From Lithodes maja (lineage: Eukaryota; Arthropoda; Malacostraca; Decapoda; Lithodidae): DNA of 64,000 bases. A program made the position numbers and the translations under genes. Location: contig JBAKBP010000183.1 in NCBI GenBank assembly GCA_037953745.1, positions 1 to 64,000 on the forward strand, written 5' to 3'. Under the pieces are notes generated by a model. That model was given only the letters and a program-made list of their open reading frames with translations. It did no database searches and was not told the origin of the DNA. Shown one piece after another: positions 1 to 9,105 of the stretch; the first letter of the stretch is position 1, and each line of letters begins with the position of its first letter.

Positions 1-253
1 CCTTCAAGATAAAATTTGTACATTTTTCGGTAGAAAAATTTCCCGCCGGTTCCTCTTAAAATTTGCAGGCTCGCTATCCGCTCGCCAGGAAAAAAATCGA
101 CACCTAAATGGTACGAAAGGTCTTAAAATTGACAGCAAAATTGGGCGAAAGATGTTAAAATCGCCAAACTAATGGGCCGAACGTCTTATAATCTCAAAAC
201 TAGTAGGGCTAAACATTAGGGAGAAAGGAGTCCAGACAAACGGTCTGCCTCCC
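1..253. repeat. Family B-related interspersed repeat
   Basis: This block matches, in reverse complement, the sequence at about 4,556-4,811. Both carry the core GGCTCGCTATcCGCTCGCCA-type motif and the phrases on either side of it. The core is shared with the longer foldback elements at 5.4, 20.7 and 22.1 kb. No coding potential is seen. The left end is cut by the window edge. Confidence 0.6.
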
Positions 254-314
254 CTTAAAACCGACTATAGTGGAGCTATTTTACCTTACCCAATCACTAA
301 CATCACTTACCCGA

Positions 315-522
315 TCACTAAGATTACGATGCATTTTGACAGATTATTCTGGGTATCATTAGACGATTCTATACAGCTTTCGAAGGATCTGTGGGAATTG
401 TAAGGGTGAACCTATCGCAATTAACCCTCTGATTTCTATATAGAATTCCTAATCTGAATATAATCGTTTAATAATATCTAAAAAACAGAAAAGAAAGGCG
501 TATTGCATCTTTAGAGGGTTAA
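315..522. repeat. Family A MITE, degenerate copy
   Basis: It has the family A layout: an AGACGATT arm with a following TACAGC block, a central inverted AATTAACCCTC segment, then an AATCTGAATATAATCG arm ending in AGAGGGTTAA. The right TTAA is at 519-522; the left end is worn and its position approximate. It is noncoding. Confidence 0.5.
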
Positions 523-900
523 CACTATCAGGTCCGACGTCTTCTGAGTTATTAAAATATTTAGTTTCATTACTATCGAAGATTTTGCTCGTGTATATCG
601 TTTTCGAGCAATGTAATTTAGGATGCTCCTTAGGTTAGTCGCCGCTTAAATAAATAGCATCTTCCAAGACTTCCTTTAGATTAAAAAATGCCCAACCAGA
701 CCCCCTTAAAGCTAAATTTGTATAGTTTTGATAGAAACATATCTTGGCCGAAGTTACAGGGTCGTTATCGCTCGCCCAGAAAAAGCTTGACACCTGAATG
801 GAGTGAAACGTCATATTATTGCCGAACCAATGGGGTCAAACGTACTTAAATATCCATCCAAAGTAATGGAGCGCGACAGGGTAAGTCCAGAGAGAGAGCC
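523..900. repeat. Composite direct repeat (shared with 21.5 kb)
   Basis: The order of pieces here (end of a family A copy, then GACGTCTTCTG(A/G)GTTATTA, a ~190-bp spacer ending in CAGACCCC, then a family B-like head with GCTAAATTT and CCGAAG) recurs at 21,525-21,765 in the same orientation. It was probably copied as one unit. No ORF is supported. Confidence 0.5.
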
Positions 901-919
901 CCCCCCCCCCCCCCCCCCC
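899..919. repeat. Poly-C run
   Basis: About 20 consecutive C follow a GAGAGAG stretch. Similar C runs occur at about 54,517, 56,300 and 63,413. The exact length is likely to be unreliable in an assembly. Confidence 0.85.
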
Positions 920-920
920 T

Positions 921-1315
921 TCACCTCAGGCACGATAGGGGTACAGTCAGCCACATAAGTGATGGCGCGGCACCAAGTATATTTCAATCAATAATTGGTA
1001 TCGGCACTCTCTAAGCTTTAATTCATCGTTTCGAGTGAGATATACAAACAATGTTCCTATCTTTACACACCCTATTCAACATCTGGCAGACATTGATACA
1101 GCGCGCAACGAGCAAAACGTAAGGACAACGGAGACCCGACTTTATTTGGCCAACTGTACGTTCTGCTTTATGGGACTAGACAAACAACGCCGGATTCGAC
1201 CCAGTGCTACCAGAAGCACGAGCCACACGACTACTTCCAGAGGCAAATTTTCTTGGAGTAAAAACATTCGAGTCAAAATGTGGCTGTAGCGAGGTCAATA
1301 TTCCTATTCACCTCT
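921..1315. other. No recognisable feature
   Basis: Unique-looking sequence. A short open frame at 1,035-1,289 has no recognisable domain and no repeated counterpart, so I do not call it a gene. Confidence 0.5.
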
Positions 1316-1598
1316 ATTATATCTGTATTTTCAATTGACCACCTGCGAGATGGTTCAGCCATGTGGAAGGTATGGGAAGCGAGAGAATGACTAAGAGAGT
1401 GTATGAGAGTGAAATGGAGGGACAGAGAGGGAAAACAGACCGAGAGTGAGGTGGAAGGATGGATTTGATAGGTATATGAGAGCATGCGGTGTTGGTTGGT
1501 TGGAGGGGCGTTGGCTGATATGGGACAGTGGTGCTTGGGGGCGATTTATACGTGGCCACCCCTTCGGGAATCATGGCATCTGGCAATAGATAAATAGA
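1316..1598 (+). pseudogene. LINE-R 3'-end fragment
   Basis: Plus-strand remnant of the same non-LTR retrotransposon (called LINE-R here) found on the minus strand at 8.7, 11.7-20.4 and 43 kb. Read in pieces it encodes the conserved C-terminal region around 'RWFSHVEGMGSERMTKRVYE', then GRPRVRWKDGF-like residues and a WGRFIRGHPFG-like end. It finishes in an ATAGATAAATAGATA tail, the degenerate GATA-type 3' tail of the family. Frameshifts and stops break the frame. It is 5'-truncated far past the RT catalytic core and cannot encode a working protein. Confidence 0.7.
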
Positions 1599-1668
1599 TA
1601 ATAAGCTGCCAAACATATTCACAAGAAAACACGTAATCTCACACATAACTTTATTACGGCAGGTAATG

Positions 1669-1910
1669 TTAACCCCTACTGTACCGGCGACGTCTTTTTA
1701 ATCCTTCTGTACCGTCGACTTCTTTTAACTTTATTCTGGCTACTATAAGACAATTTTATTCAGTTTAAAAGGGGCCTCCATCAATCAAAAGACTTCGAAC
1801 TATCTCATTTAACCCTTTTTACTACCTCAGATCCTTCTTAAACTGCACAAAATCGTCTAAATATAGCTAGAGAAAAATACGAAAGACGTCGCCGGTACAT
1901 AAGGGGTTAA
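1669..1910. mobile_element. Family A MITE, well-preserved copy
   Basis: Terminal inverted repeats read TTAACCCCTACTGTACCGGC on the left and TTAACCCCTTATGTACCGGC on the reverse complement of the right end, continuing with GACGTCTTT. TTAA flanks both ends (1669-1672 and 1907-1910). TTAA target sites with CCC-starting ends are the signature of piggyBac-type elements; mobilisation by such a transposase is inferred. No ORF. Confidence 0.75.
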
Positions 1911-1924
1911 TGTTATTTCAGCAA

Positions 1925-2092
1925 CATTTAAACGAATATATGTAGTATAAGAAGGATTTGTGGTAGTAAAGAGGGTTTAGTGAGACATTTTGAAGCCTGT
2001 TAATTGCTGGAGACCCTTTTTAAACTGAATAAAATCGTCTACTAGCAGCCAGAATCAAGTTAAAAGGACGTCACGGGTACAGTGTGGATTAA
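1925..2092. repeat. Family A MITE, partial copy
   Basis: It keeps the central inverted AAAGAGGGTTTAGTGAG block and the right arm (AATAAAATCGTCTAC, GACGTCACGGGTACAG), ending at TTAA 2089-2092. The left arm is missing. Confidence 0.6.
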
Positions 2093-2281
2093 TAGTAATT
2101 CCCCAGTATCCTGCAGTAGTCCTTTTCTACGTAGGGGTCCTAGGGTGTGTGACGTAGTATTGTGACGCCACGGGGGCCAGGATGTGCTCACTTGTTCACT
2201 TTATTACCCCGCATCATGCACTCTATACTAACATCGTGCATGTCCTCGTTTTGGGCGCAGCAGTGGAATATCATTAGTATA

Positions 2282-2496
2282 TTAACCCTTCCAGGATACA
2301 AAGGCGTATTTCTTTCTTTCATTCGATATATCATTAGACGATTGTATGCAGTTTAGAGGCGCCTTTATAGATGAACCAGGTACTAACTATAACTACGCAA
2401 CTTTTGACTCACACAGATGCTTAATAAACTACCTATACTCGTCTAATGATAGCCAGAATATACGAAAATAAGCGCCCATGTATCTTGAAGGGGTAA
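2282..2496. mobile_element. Family A MITE copy
   Basis: The left end is TTAACCCTTCCAGGATACAA, and the arms ATCATTAGACGATTGTATGC and CTCGTCTAATGATAGCC are mutually complementary. The right end is CTTGAAGGGGTAAA, where the TTAA has decayed to GTAA. Confidence 0.7.
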
Positions 2497-2621
2497 ATTC
2501 TGCTGCAACTTAAAGTAAAGTTTTGTCGGATTACGTGTTACTTTACAAAGATATTTGAGTTCAGTTTTACGTCCTAGGTATTTTACACAGATAGAGGTAA
2601 GCTAAATAAAAAAACAAAAAA

Positions 2622-2638
2622 AGCACACACACACTCAG

Positions 2639-2672
<34 letters not shown>

Positions 2673-2703
2673 GCACAAACACACACACACATAGGCACAC
2701 ACA
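2622..2703. repeat. (AC)n microsatellite
   Basis: Interrupted dinucleotide AC array, with GC, AGGC and AAGC interruptions. Confidence 0.9.
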
Positions 2704-2841
2704 ATCAATTTATTATACCGTACTTAAATTTACACATAAGTAAATTACTAAAGTGAACTAATTGTTCAGCCTTTGCAAACAAATCAGAAAACATATAAAT
2801 TCATTCACTGTGTTGCATCTCTCAAATATACTCCACCTTTT

Positions 2842-2967
2842 ATTTATTTATGTATGTATGTATGTACTGTATGTATGCATGTATGTATGCATGCATGTAT
2901 GTACAGTATGTATGTACTGTATGTATGTATGTATGTATTTATCTATTTATTTATTTATTTATTTATT

Positions 2968-3024
<57 letters not shown>
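2842..3024. repeat. Compound microsatellite (TATG)n-(TTTA)n-(GA)n
   Basis: TATG/TGCA-type repeats, then a TTTA array, then about 28 GA units (2969-3024). The open frames across it (about 2,762-3,122) are low-complexity translations of the repeat and are not genes. Confidence 0.95.
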
Positions 3025-3027
<3 letters not shown>

Positions 3028-3159
3028 AATTCCATTACAGTTCTAAATATACAGTACATCTTCTCCCCCTGAGTAAAACAACAATGACAAATACTGTAAC
3101 AATCTTTAAACTATTAACATGAGCATTGACCTACTGCTCTTATTGTGTTACTATGTATC

Positions 3160-3373
3160 TAACCCCTTATGTACCGGCGCCGTCCTTATATTTTTATTCT
3201 GGCTACTGTTAGACGATTGTATTCAGTTTAAAGAGGGCCTCCAGCAATTAACAGGCTTCAAACTTTCTCACTTACATTTTGTTACTACCAAACATCCTTC
3301 TTAAACTGCACAATATCGTTTAAATAGAGCTAAAATATAATACAAAAAGATGTTGCCGGTACAGAAGGGGTAA
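3160..3373. mobile_element. Family A MITE copy
   Basis: The left end is TAACCCCTTATGTACCGGCG and the right end is TTGCCGGTACAGAAGGGGTA, which are inverted repeats. The interior has the family arms TTAGACGATTGTATTCAG and CACAATATCGTTTAAAT. Closest to the copy at 1669-1910. Confidence 0.7.
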
Positions 3374-3956
3374 ATTTTTGAATATCCTTTACATTTCGAA
3401 ATTTAAACTGCTTCACTCTATGTATTTCACTGCAGGGGAAAACGATTCACTCAGTTATATTTTTGGCACAAAGTAAAAGGGTTGGTATTTATAGCCTTGC
3501 TTTAAAATACATGAACAAGCAGTCTTTTAATATTATATTTTATGTTTTCTAGGTTACCTATATGATCAGGTGATTATGAATTTGGGGGCACCTCTATAAG
3601 TCATTTGGCTATATGTTTTGATGTGTGGTGAATTCTAGTAAAATAGATGAATAATGAACACTTGACATGTAAATCCTGTAGCTAATCGGTGACTTCACAT
3701 GCAGATTGTTGAAATTTGAAACGGATTGCTAACGGAGGTTAGGGTAGTTTTGTTTATATTACACACTGCAAAACGTGGTCGATAAATAACTTCTTTTCAA
3801 ATGGTGTTTTAATCCAATGTCTTATTTTCAGAATTTAGGCCACCCCCATAAAAAAACAAAAAAATTGAAAACTGGGGAAGGTGCCAGAGTTATTATACAT
3901 ACATACATAATTATGTCAACATTAGCAATTGTGTTGATCGTACTGTATTATGCAGT
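3374..3956. other. No recognisable feature
   Basis: AT-rich sequence without a supported gene or repeat counterpart in the window. Confidence 0.5.
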
Positions 3957-4355
3957 CAGTGTTGCCAATTTAGCTACTTTCCTGCTATAGTCTATTCGTT
4001 GTAAGTAGGCAACAAATCATAACCTCTACCTCTGTAACTAAAAAACGACTAGAGTTATCCAGCTAATATATCTACCATTTGGGAAGGGTCAGCCAGGGAA
4101 TAGGTGTGAACATTTACAGCCCATTTGCTCTAGCTTCTTTTGAGTTACAGAGGAAAGAGGGCATGATTTCTCATCTACTTACAGCGAATAGACTATATTT
4201 ACTTTCATCTAGAGGCAAATTTATCTAGCGACATAAATTCTAGCGATAATCTGGAGAGTTGAGCTATTTCTGAGTGATATTATCGAGATTGTGGCATTAT
4301 TCTAGCGATTGTTGGTTTTCATTTACTATCTAGCGGACTTGAGTTGGCAACCCTG
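3957..4355. mobile_element. hAT-like MITE with CAGKGTTGCCA ends
   Basis: The element begins CAGTGTTGCCA and ends TGGCAACCCTG, an 11-bp terminal inverted repeat with one mismatch. CAGgGTTGCCA-type termini are common in hAT superfamily elements, so a hAT origin is inferred. I cannot see a clear 8-bp target duplication in the flanks. No transposase is present. A second palindrome sits inside it (separate entry). Confidence 0.45.
3984..4208. mobile_element. Foldback palindrome inside the hAT-like MITE
   Basis: TATAGTCTATTCGTTGTAAG at the left pairs with CTTACAGCGAATAGACTATA at the right. The pairing continues inward through blocks containing AACCTCTACCTCTGTAACT and GAGTTACAGAGG. It is a near-complete ~225-bp hairpin, probably inserted into the outer element. 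Noncoding. Confidence 0.6.
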
Positions 4356-4379
4356 AAATGTCTGTTCATTGAGAGGTTG

Positions 4380-4551
4380 GCTATCTTTAGACGATTTTAT
4401 ACAGCTTAAGAAGGATCGGTGGGAAGTATAAGGGTAAAGACTATTTCAATTAACCCTCAGACTTACATATGCCCTTCCTTATCTGAATAAAATCGTCTAA
4501 TAATAGCCGGAAGACAAACAAGAAATGCGGATTGTATCTTGAAAGGGTGAA
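4380..4551. repeat. Family A MITE, left-truncated copy
   Basis: Has the arms CTTTAGACGATTTTATACAG and AAAATCGTCTAATAATAGCC and ends CTTGAAAGGGTGAA, a decayed TTAA. The left terminus is missing. Confidence 0.6.
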
Positions 4552-4555
4552 GGGG

Positions 4556-4811
4556 AGATGGGTCGTTTTTCTGGACCCCTTTCGCCCTCGTGTTTAGTCC
4601 AATTAGTTTGGAGATTTTAAGACGTTTGGCCCATTAGTTTGGCGATATTAATACCTTTCGCCCGATTTCGTTGTCAATTTAAGACCCTTCGTGCCATTAA
4701 GGTGTAATTTTTTTTCCTGGCGAGCATTAGCGAGCTTGTATTTTTAATATTAAACGGCCTTTGGCCGGGATATTTTTCTACCAAAAAAAATACAAATTTA
4801 TTTTGTAGTGG
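4556..4811. repeat. Family B-related repeat, inverted relative to 1-253
   Basis: Reverse complement of the block at the start of the window, sharing GACGTTTGGCCCATTAGTTT and the CTGGCGAGCaTTAGCGAGC core. The two copies could fold into a stem with a ~4.3 kb loop. Confidence 0.6.
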
Positions 4812-4966
4812 GATTTAGGGCGTGTATTTTAAGTTTGATGGAGGTCTAGTGAGGAACCTATAAAACAAATGAATACATGAATAAATAGTTCAACAAAACG
4901 GCCACTACCCCCTTAAAGTAGGACTTGAGCGATGGAGCTGATGAACTGGGACGACCCGAACAGTAA

Positions 4967-5180
4967 TTAACCCTTTGAAGCTCCATTACACGTTTCTGTT
5001 CTGTTTTCTGGCTACTATTAGACGATTTTTATTCAGATTAGTAATGGTATATGGAAGTCAATGGGTTAATTGAGACAGTATTTACCCTTCTAATACCCAC
5101 AAATCCTTCCTAAGCTGCATAAAATCGTCTAATGATAGCCAAAATAAACTGCTAAAACGCGTCAGAGCTTCAACCAGTAA
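4967..5180. mobile_element. Family A MITE copy
   Basis: Starts TTAACCCTTTGAAGCTCCAT and ends ACGCGTCAGAGCTTCAACCA before a degenerate terminus. Interior arms are TATTAGACGATTTTTATTC and AAAATCGTCTAATGATAGCC. Confidence 0.65.
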
Positions 5181-5214
5181 AGACCTGTGTGGAAATAAGC
5201 TAACGATACCCACA

Positions 5215-5390
5215 ACTGGTAACTATTACACGACTATATTCAGTTTAAAAAGGGACTCCAGCAAGTAACAGGCTTCGAACTCTCTCACTTAACCCTTTTT
5301 ACTACCGCACATCCTTCTTAAACTGCACAATATATTCTAAATAGAGCAAGCATTAAACAAAAAAGACGTCACCGGTACAGAAGGGGTAAA
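5215..5390. repeat. Family A MITE, left-truncated copy
   Basis: Retains the middle and right arm, ending GACGTCACCGGTACAGAAGG then GGTAAA. Closest to the 1669 and 3160 copies. Confidence 0.6.
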
Positions 5391-5405
5391 TATCTACATT
5401 GTGGT

Positions 5406-5776
5406 TTAAGGGCGGTAACCTATTTTTTTTTTTTTTATCTTTCTCTGGCTTGTATCCATTCGGCCCCATTCACCCTACTGTTTAAAGACGTTTATCCCCC
5501 TACAGATGTCGATTTCTTCCTGGCGAGTGATAGCGAGCCAGCATTGTATGGATAAATCCGTCTTCGCCGGAGACATTTTTCTATCGAAAAATTTACACAT
5601 TTAGCCTGCTGTCAAAAACATTTTCAAAAGTATGCTGGCTCGCTAACGCTCGCCATGATATAATCGACACCTATATGGGGATAAACGTCTTAAAACAGTA
5701 GGCTGAATGGGGCCGAATGGATGCAAGCTAGAAAAAGAGATAAAAGGAGAGAAAAAAAGCAGTTGACCCCCCTTAA
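5406..5776. mobile_element. Family B foldback element, complete copy
   Basis: TTAA at both ends (5406-5409, 5773-5776). Terminal bases GGGCGGTAACC and, on the other strand, GGGGGGTCAAC. Most of the element is palindromic: TGTATCCATTCGGCCCCATT near the left pairs with AATGGGGCCGAATGGATGCA near the right, and GCGAGTGATAGCGAGCC pairs with GGCTCGCTAACGCTCGCC near the centre. The centre holds CTTCGCCGGAGACATTTTTC. It is noncoding. Two relatives are at 20,717 and 22,071. Confidence 0.7.
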
Positions 5777-6459
5777 GCATTATATAATAAACTACTTCGA
5801 CTTTGTATACATTTCTATTTTTAGCATTATTTTGCTGGTTATAATCAATGTTGTGTATGTAAACATGTAACCACTTTATTCAGGCGTTGTATTTGCTATG
5901 ATTTTCATCCATAGAAACACGAATGCATGGATTTCGAATAGGTGAGACAAAAGAAAAGAAAATGTAGTCCTGTTTAAATTATTCTTTCTACATTATATTT
6001 CACAAGCCATGATTCTAAACTAGCGTCTCAGAATTTTAGACTTATAATTCAGCCCATATCATATTATAACTTAGCTCCTGTAAATATGACAAGCATAAAT
6101 TCTCAGTAAAAACAATAAATACAATAAAATTGATAAAATATAATACACATGCAAGGCATAAAATTCCTGTGCGGTAATACAATATATACTATAAAATATA
6201 ATATATAAATGACAACAGATTTGGAAGGAATAAACGCTGGTGAGGTAATATACAATAACTGCTAGTCTAAGACATAAATCGTGGTTTATGTTTTCGAAGA
6301 TAATCCGGACCGAATAAAATCATCCTGCTAATTCTTTACGCCTAACGGCCTTATTGGGCTATGCTTAGTTGGAATTATGCAAAGCTGGTACAGTACATGT
6401 CACATTTGTAACATATGTTGTACCAACATTGTAAAATGCTAACTGAATAAATAATATTA
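5777..6459. other. No recognisable feature
   Basis: AT-rich sequence without a supported ORF, repeat counterpart or RNA gene. Confidence 0.5.
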
Positions 6460-6840
6460 TTATTAGGGGGTCGACCCCTACGGGGAACCCCTATTGTAAT
6501 AATTAAACCCGGTTTTTCATCCAAATTCTTCTTACGCGCCAGTTTCGACGCAATAACTCCAGAACCGCTCTTTTGATCGGGATCAAACTTTCACAGGAGG
6601 TGCGTTTTTGTATTGGGCAACTTTTGATATGCTAAACATCCGGCATGGCGGCCAAACACGTCCGTGGCAGCCGATTTCCCGAAAAACTTGACGCCTAAAT
6701 ACCGTCTCTCCCACTCATAGGAAACGACTAGGCTTTGGCATACGGACTCCACTGCTAATGCTCCGCAAATGTTATAGAGAAGGTTTTGCTTTTGCACGTG
6801 GGTTTTTTTCCGGCAATCTTGAAAAAACCTCTAATTCCAC
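6460..6840. other. Unidentified GC-shifted block
   Basis: Begins with a short palindromic cluster (GGGGGTCGACCCCTACGGGG) after an ATT run and is more GC-rich than its neighbours. A 68-codon frame on the minus strand (6,591-6,797) has no recognisable motif. It may be the remnant of an unlisted transposable element; I see no second copy in the window. Confidence 0.3.
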
Positions 6841-7344
6841 TTAAAATTCCACATCTTGAAAACTGCGCCGATGATCAAAGCCATTCTTGCGTAGTTGGGT
6901 GATGCTCGCGATTCTGAACGTTTTGATACCAACAGAATATAAATGGGTGGAATAGTATGGCCGCAGCATTGAAAACTGTCTATTCTTAAATGACTTTAAA
7001 ACCGTATTCGCTACCCACACAAAGTTTACCGTCTACAGTCTATAGGCTTCCACGCATCCCCCAGTTTTGCTTAATAACATAGTCACTTTATTATTCAGAT
7101 CTATAATTTGTTTTGATTTAACTCTCTCAAAATAGTTTGAGTCCCTACGAATTCCACCAATTATTTGGCCAACCTACCTATACATACCTACCCTACCAAA
7201 TAATAATGATAATTCAAATTTATTTTTGGTGAATGACAGAGTATTGGCTAAGGTTTTTAACAATTTCTCCCTTTGCCAAATGCTTAGTTTAATAACAATG
7301 ATATGGACCTTTAAAGTTTTGGCAATTGCCTGTGTGACTGTATT
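6841..7344. other. No recognisable feature
   Basis: No supported gene, repeat counterpart or RNA gene was found in this stretch. Confidence 0.5.
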
Positions 7345-8190
7345 TTAACCCTCCTAAGTGTTACCACAAAATACTGCTAGATCCTTTCTCAAAAGTCGCT
7401 AGAATGTTGCTACATAGTCAAACAATGTTAGAATAATGCTGCAATTTCTAAAGAGTTTTGGTTTGTTTGTTTTGCAAATTTTACAATGTAGTATGACTAG
7501 AATGTCTGAAATTTTCAAATTATCCCTAGTAAATGTCTCTTAGATATAAAATAAATGGCTGCTAGATTGAAGTAAATAGCTCTACATTTAGCGGTAATAT
7601 GTAGCTTTACAACTGGCAACACTGCAAACACCACCTCCCTCCCAGTATGTCTCCACAAAATACCGCTAGGTCCTCTCTCAAAAGTCGCTAGCATGTTGCT
7701 ACATAGTCAAACAATGTTAGAATAATGCTGCAATTTCTAAAGAGTTTTTTTTTTTTTTTTTTGCAAATTTTACAGTGTAGTATGACTAGAATGTCTGAAA
7801 TTTTCAAATTATCCCGAGTAAATGTCTCTAGATATGAAAAAATGGCTGCTAAATTGAATTAAAATGGCTCTACATCTAGCGGTAATATGTAGCTAAATAA
7901 CTGGCAACACTGCCTAAGTGTTACCCCAAAATACCGCTAGATCCTTTCTCAAAAGTCGCTAGCATGTTGCTACATAGTCAAACAATGTTAGAATAATGCT
8001 GCAATTCCTAAAGAGTTTTGGTTTGTTTGTTTTGCAAATTTTACAATGTAATATGACTAGAATGTCTGAATTTTTCAAATTATCCCGAGTAAATGTCTCT
8101 AGATATGAAAAAAATGGCTGCTAAACTGAAGTAAATATAGCTCTACATCTAGCGATAATATGTAGCGCTACAACTGGCAACACTGCCTAC
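7345..8190. repeat. Three tandem units of ~270-290 bp
   Basis: The phrase GTTGCTACATAGTCAAACAA occurs near 7,405, 7,695 and 7,965, giving spacings of about 290 and 270 bp. Each unit runs from an ACAAAATACyGCTAG head through AATAATGCTGCAATTyCTAA to AACTGGCAACACTG. The unit end resembles the hAT-like MITE terminus at 4,355, so the array may derive from a tandemly duplicated MITE. Confidence 0.8.
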
Positions 8191-8740
8191 AACCACCTTC
8201 TCATCGCCAATGATTATGCTCTGAGGTTTGTATTTGCTTATCTTATCCTGTGTATAAATGTAACCCTTACACATGTTTCTATTAAAGAATGACATTAAAC
8301 AGGATTCATGATTTAAATACAAGGCTAGATATTTATCGGAAGTACGTATTTACCTTCGGAAAGCTAAAATATAATGTTTACACATATGGGATTGGGAGGA
8401 GGGAGGGAGGTATAAGAGGTGGACCAATGGAAGGGAAGAGAACCCCGATATACGAGATACATAGCTTCATATGCGCGTATTGATCACTTTCATGCTATTA
8501 TGTATGCATACAGAAGTAGCAGGACACATATGTCAAGAGTGAACACCAATAATTTAATCCATACACAGTAAAAAAGACGGAAATAATATCGTATACGAAG
8601 TGATGGAATGGGTATGGGGGGAGTGTGTATGACAGTTCGTTGCTAGAGAGGCGTGTGTGTGCTTGTGTGTGCTTGTGTGATGGTCTTGTGTAGCTATGTG
8701 TGTGCTTGTTTGAGAGTTTCTATAGGCTACGCACTAGTTA
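8191..8740. other. No gene; GT-rich simple sequence near 8,650-8,715
   Basis: Contains interrupted GTGTGTGTGCTT repeats. The 64-codon frame at 8,289-8,483 has no recognisable domain. Confidence 0.5.
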
Positions 8741-9105
8741 TCTCTCTCTCTATCTATCTATCTATTGCCTGACGCCGTGATCCCCGAAGGGGTGGCCACG
8801 AACGAACCGCCCCATGCACCTCTGTCCCCAGTCAGTCGACGCCCCTCCCCCCAACCAGCACCGCCTTCGTTCATGTACTTCCTCACTCCATCCTTCCACC
8901 TCTCATTCGGTCTACCTCTCCCTCTCTGTCCCTCCACCTCGCTCTCGTACACCCTCTTAGTCATTCTCTCGCTTTCCATACGTTCCATATGGCCGAACCA
9001 TCTCAAGTTGTTCCTTTTCACACTTTCCAGCACATCTACCTCCACACCATACCTCCTTACTTCCTCATTAATCTGTCTATCCCTCCATGTAACTCCGCAC
9101 GCACT
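8741..9105 (-). pseudogene. LINE-R 3'-end fragment (minus strand)
   Basis: The minus strand encodes the C-terminal part of a non-LTR retrotransposon RT protein: an 'RWFGHMERMESERMTKRVYE' block, the EVEGQRGRGRPNERWKDGV region, and an end corresponding to FVRGHPFG that is shifted here. The element's 3' tail is the TAGATAGATAGA array, seen on the plus strand as the TCTA repeat at 8,745-8,764. It is 5'-truncated and lacks the RT catalytic box. Related copies are at 1.3, 11.7-20.4 and 43.0 kb. I think the family is RTE- or Jockey-like but cannot assign the clade. Confidence 0.75.

Noticed and set aside
2762..3122. Tyr/Cys/Val-rich and Arg/Glu-rich ORFs
   Set aside because: They are direct translations of TATG, TTTA and GA microsatellites.
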